From Tubiluchus corallicola (Eukaryota > Priapulida > Priapulimorpha > Priapulimorphida > Tubiluchidae), in assembly GCA_030141605.1 (NCBI GenBank), contig JAQGDQ010001051.1, positions 1-64,000 on the forward strand: DNA of 64,000 nucleotides, given 5' to 3'. How positions within the stretch are numbered: the stretch's first letter is position 1; every line of letters begins with the position of its first letter. The notes under the pieces were generated by a model. That model saw nothing but the letters and a program-made list of their open reading frames with translations, made no database searches and was not told where the DNA came from. The position numbers were made by a program, and so were the translations under genes. Positions 1-64,000 of this stretch are shown piece by piece.

Positions 1-2098
1 ATCAGAATCACTGGCTAGTTTTAAAGAGAAAGTGAAACAATCAGAATCACTGGCTAGTTTTAAAGAGAAAGTGAAACAATCAGAATCACTGGCTAGTTTT
101 AAAGAGAAAGTGAAACAATCAGAATCACTGGCTAGTTTTAAAGAGAAAGTGAAACAATCAGAATCACTGGCTAGTTTTAAAGAGAAAGTGAAACAATCAG
201 AATCACTGGCTAGTTTTACAGAGAAAGTGAAACAATCAGAATCACTGGCTAGTTTTAAAGAGAAAGTGAAACAATCAGAATCTGGCTATAAAGAGAAAGT
301 GAAACAATCTAATCACTTGTTAGTTTTAAAGAGAAAGTGAAACGTTTGGCAGAGAAAGTGAAACAATCAGAATCACTGGCTAGTTTTAAAGAGAAAGTGA
401 AACAATCAGAATCACTGGCTAGTTTTAAAGAGAAAGTGAAACAATCAGAATCACTGGCTAGTTTTACAGAGAAAGTGAAACAATCAGAATCACTGGCTAG
501 TTTTAAAGAGAAAGTGAAACAATCAGAATCACTGGCTAGTTTTAAAGAGAAAGTGAAACAATCAGAATCACTGGCTAGTTTTAAAGAGAAAGTGAAACAA
601 TCAGAATCACTGGCTAGTTTTAAAGAGAAAGTGAAACAATCAGAATCACTGGCTATAAGAGAGAAAGTGAAAAACGATCAATCATTAGTTTGAAAGAGAG
701 TGAAACAACGAATCACTGGCTAGTTTTAAAGAGAAAGTGAAACAATCAGAATCACTGCTAGTTTTACAGGTGAACAATCAGAATCATCTAGTTTTAAAGA
801 GAAAGTGAAACAATCAGAATCACTTGGCTAGTTTTAAAGAGAAAGTGAAACAATCAGAATCACTGGCTGTTTTAAAGAGAAAGTGAAACAATCAGAATCA
901 CTGGCTAGTTTTAAAGAGAAAGTGAACAATAGAATCACTGGAGTTTTAAAGAGAAAGTGAAACAATCAGAATCACTGGCTAGTTTTAAAGAGAAAGTGAA
1001 ACAATAAAGAATCACTGGCTAGTTTTAAAGAGAAAGTGAAACAATCAGAATCACTGGCTAGTTTTAAAGAGAAAGTGAAACAATCAGAATCACTGGCTAG
1101 TTTTAAAGAGAAAGTGAAACAATCAGAATCACTGGCTAGTTTTAAAGAGAAAGTGAAACAATCAGAATCACTGGCTAGTTTTAAAGAGAAAGTGAAACAA
1201 TCAGAATCACTGGCTAGTTTTAAAGAGAAAGTGAAACAATCAGAATCACTGGCTAGTTTTAAAGAGAAAGTGAAACAATCAGAATCACTGGCTAGTTTTA
1301 AAGAGAAAGTGAAACAATCAGAATCACTGGCTAGTTTTAAAGAGAAAGTGAAACAATCAGAATCACTGGCTAGTTTTAAAGAGAAAGTGAAACAATCAGA
1401 ATCACTGGCTAGTTTTAAAGAGAAAGTGAAACAATCAGAATCACTGGCTAGTTTTAAAGAGAAAGTGAAACAATCAGAATCACTGGCTAGTTTTAAAGAG
1501 AAAGTGAAACAATCAGAATCACTGGCTAGTTTTACAGAGAAAGTGAAACAATCAGAATCACTGGCTAGTTTTACAGAGAAAGTGAAACAATCAGAATCAC
1601 TGGCTAGTTTTACAGAGAAAGTGAAACAATCAGAATCACTGGCTAGTTTTAAAGAGAAAGTGAAACAATCAGAATCACTGGCTAGTTTTACAGAGAAAGT
1701 GAAACAATCAGAATCACTGGCTAGTTTTACAGAGAAAGTGAAACAATCAGAATCACTGGCTAGTTTTAAAGAGTAAGTGAAACAATCAGAATCACTGGCT
1801 AGTTTTACAGAGAAAGTGAAACAATCAGAATCACTGGCTAGTTTTACAGAGAAAGTGAAACAATCAGAATCACTGGCTAGTTTTAAAGAGAAAGTGAAAC
1901 AATCAGAATCACTGGCTAGTTTTAAAGAGAAAGTGAAACAATCAGAATCACTGGCTAGTTTTACAGAGAAAGTGAAACAATCAGAATCACTGGCTAGTTT
2001 TAAAGAGAAAGTGAAACAATCAGAATCACTGGCTAGTTTTACAGAGAAAGTGAAACAATCAGAATCACTGGCTAGTTTTAAAGAGAAAGTGAAACAAT
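1..2098. repeat. 39-bp tandem array, about 53 copies, cut by window start
   Basis: Unit AATCACTGGCTAGTTTTAAA plus GAGAAAGTGAAACAATCAG. Because 39 is a multiple of 3, the plus strand reads open as repeated KVKQSESLASFKE; this is a by-product, not a protein gene, since it lies in an intron on the strand opposite the gene. Copies between 280 and 1020 carry many small indels, while the rest are nearly identical. Confidence 0.97.
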
Positions 2099-2440
2099 TG
2101 TTGTCACGTGCTTACAGTGAATGGATCAAGCTTTAACTACAGCGCCCCCTATTTTCACTCAATATTATCGGCAATATTCAATATAATGAATCTTTTTCTT
2201 TAGTTCTTTCTTTAATACTTGTACAGAACCAGAGCAGGTGAGGGTAGTACTGTTTGCTTCACAGCCCAGCCCAGTGCGCTCCAGCAACGCGATGTTTAGC
2301 TGCTGTGCGCATGCGGTCATGCAGACATGTCAGAGCCCAGGTAGAAAAAGTACTGTCACTCACACTACGACGTAGAACGTTCATTGAGAATTTCACTAAA
2401 GTTAGTTGAAATAAATAGTAAACAATAAACAAATACGTAC
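2099..2440. other. Intron sequence below E47, nothing recognised
   Basis: Intron between E47 and the kinase exons beyond the window. No exon, RNA gene or repeat family seen. Confidence 0.6.
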
Positions 2441-63758
<61,318 letters not shown>

Positions 63759-63822
63759 CTGAAATGATTACGGATATTATAATAATCATAATTTCGCTTA
63801 GTCCAAGGATAACACCTTAAGT

Positions 63823-64000
63823 ACAGAGTGAAAATGATAAATTGCAAAAAACTCTGAAACAGGCCGGGGGTTTGGGAGTCCCCCTTGCAGTCAGCAACAA
63901 ATTGCAATTTTGTGACCATAGAGAGCCTCTAACTGTACTTAAAATATCAATTACCTTGTTTCATGCATAATTTAAAATACCCAACTATCAAAGATATAGG
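63823..64000. mobile_element. Family J DNA element, copy 3, cut by window end
   Basis: CAGAGTGAAAATGATAAATT start, then AACAGGCCGGGGGTTTGGGA and TTACCTTGTTTCATGCATAA as at 24341. Confidence 0.82.

Noticed and set aside
1036-2136. Long plus-strand frames of repeated KVKQSESLASFKE
   Set aside because: They are the translation of a 39-bp minisatellite within an intron of the minus-strand gene; no non-repeat coding sequence, start context or splice support.

Overview
This window is intron-rich animal DNA, probably from an invertebrate (protostome-like), and is dominated by one gene. On the minus strand, 47 exons from 63758 down to 2441 encode an internal part of a giant muscle protein of the twitchin/projectin (UNC-22) family. 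I joined all 47 exons by hand using acceptor AG and donor GT sites and checked the reading phase at each of the 46 junctions. Every junction keeps the frame, so no coding exon seems to be missing. The exons total 7282 nt (about 2427 residues, 11 percent of the window). The start codon lies beyond 64000. The catalytic core of the kinase lies below position 1.

In transcription order the protein reads Ig-Fn-Fn-Ig-Fn-Fn-Ig-Fn-Fn-Fn-Ig-Fn-Fn-Ig-Fn-Fn-Fn-Ig-Ig-Fn-Fn-Ig-Ig-Fn, then a basic linker and the first residues of a titin-like kinase (9 Ig, 15 Fn3). This order, ending Ig-Ig-Fn3-kinase, is what identifies the family. Every Fn3 domain is split by an intron, while every intron between two domains is phase 1. 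The phylum cannot be fixed from this sequence alone.

The other 89 percent is intron. It holds more than thirty tandem arrays (units of 2 to 144 bp) and about ten families of dispersed repeats. These include short DNA transposons with hAT-like, pogo-like and piggyBac-like ends, SINE-like elements with a 5S rRNA head, and 3' fragments of non-LTR retrotransposons. Most long open reading frames on either strand outside the exons are translations of these arrays and are not genes.

The most unusual signal is that several arrays begin at exon-intron junctions and copy the splice site. About 38 units of 65 bp repeat the donor of one exon (36296-38803). About 11 units of 37 bp repeat an acceptor (17361-17765). 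A 144-bp unit (9640-10219), a 97-bp duplication (3161-3355) and a decayed copy at 18251-18295 repeat three further donors. A second group of arrays grew inside transposon copies. A 50-bp piece of one Ig exon is also found in an intron 30 kb away. No second gene, functional RNA gene or CRISPR array was found.
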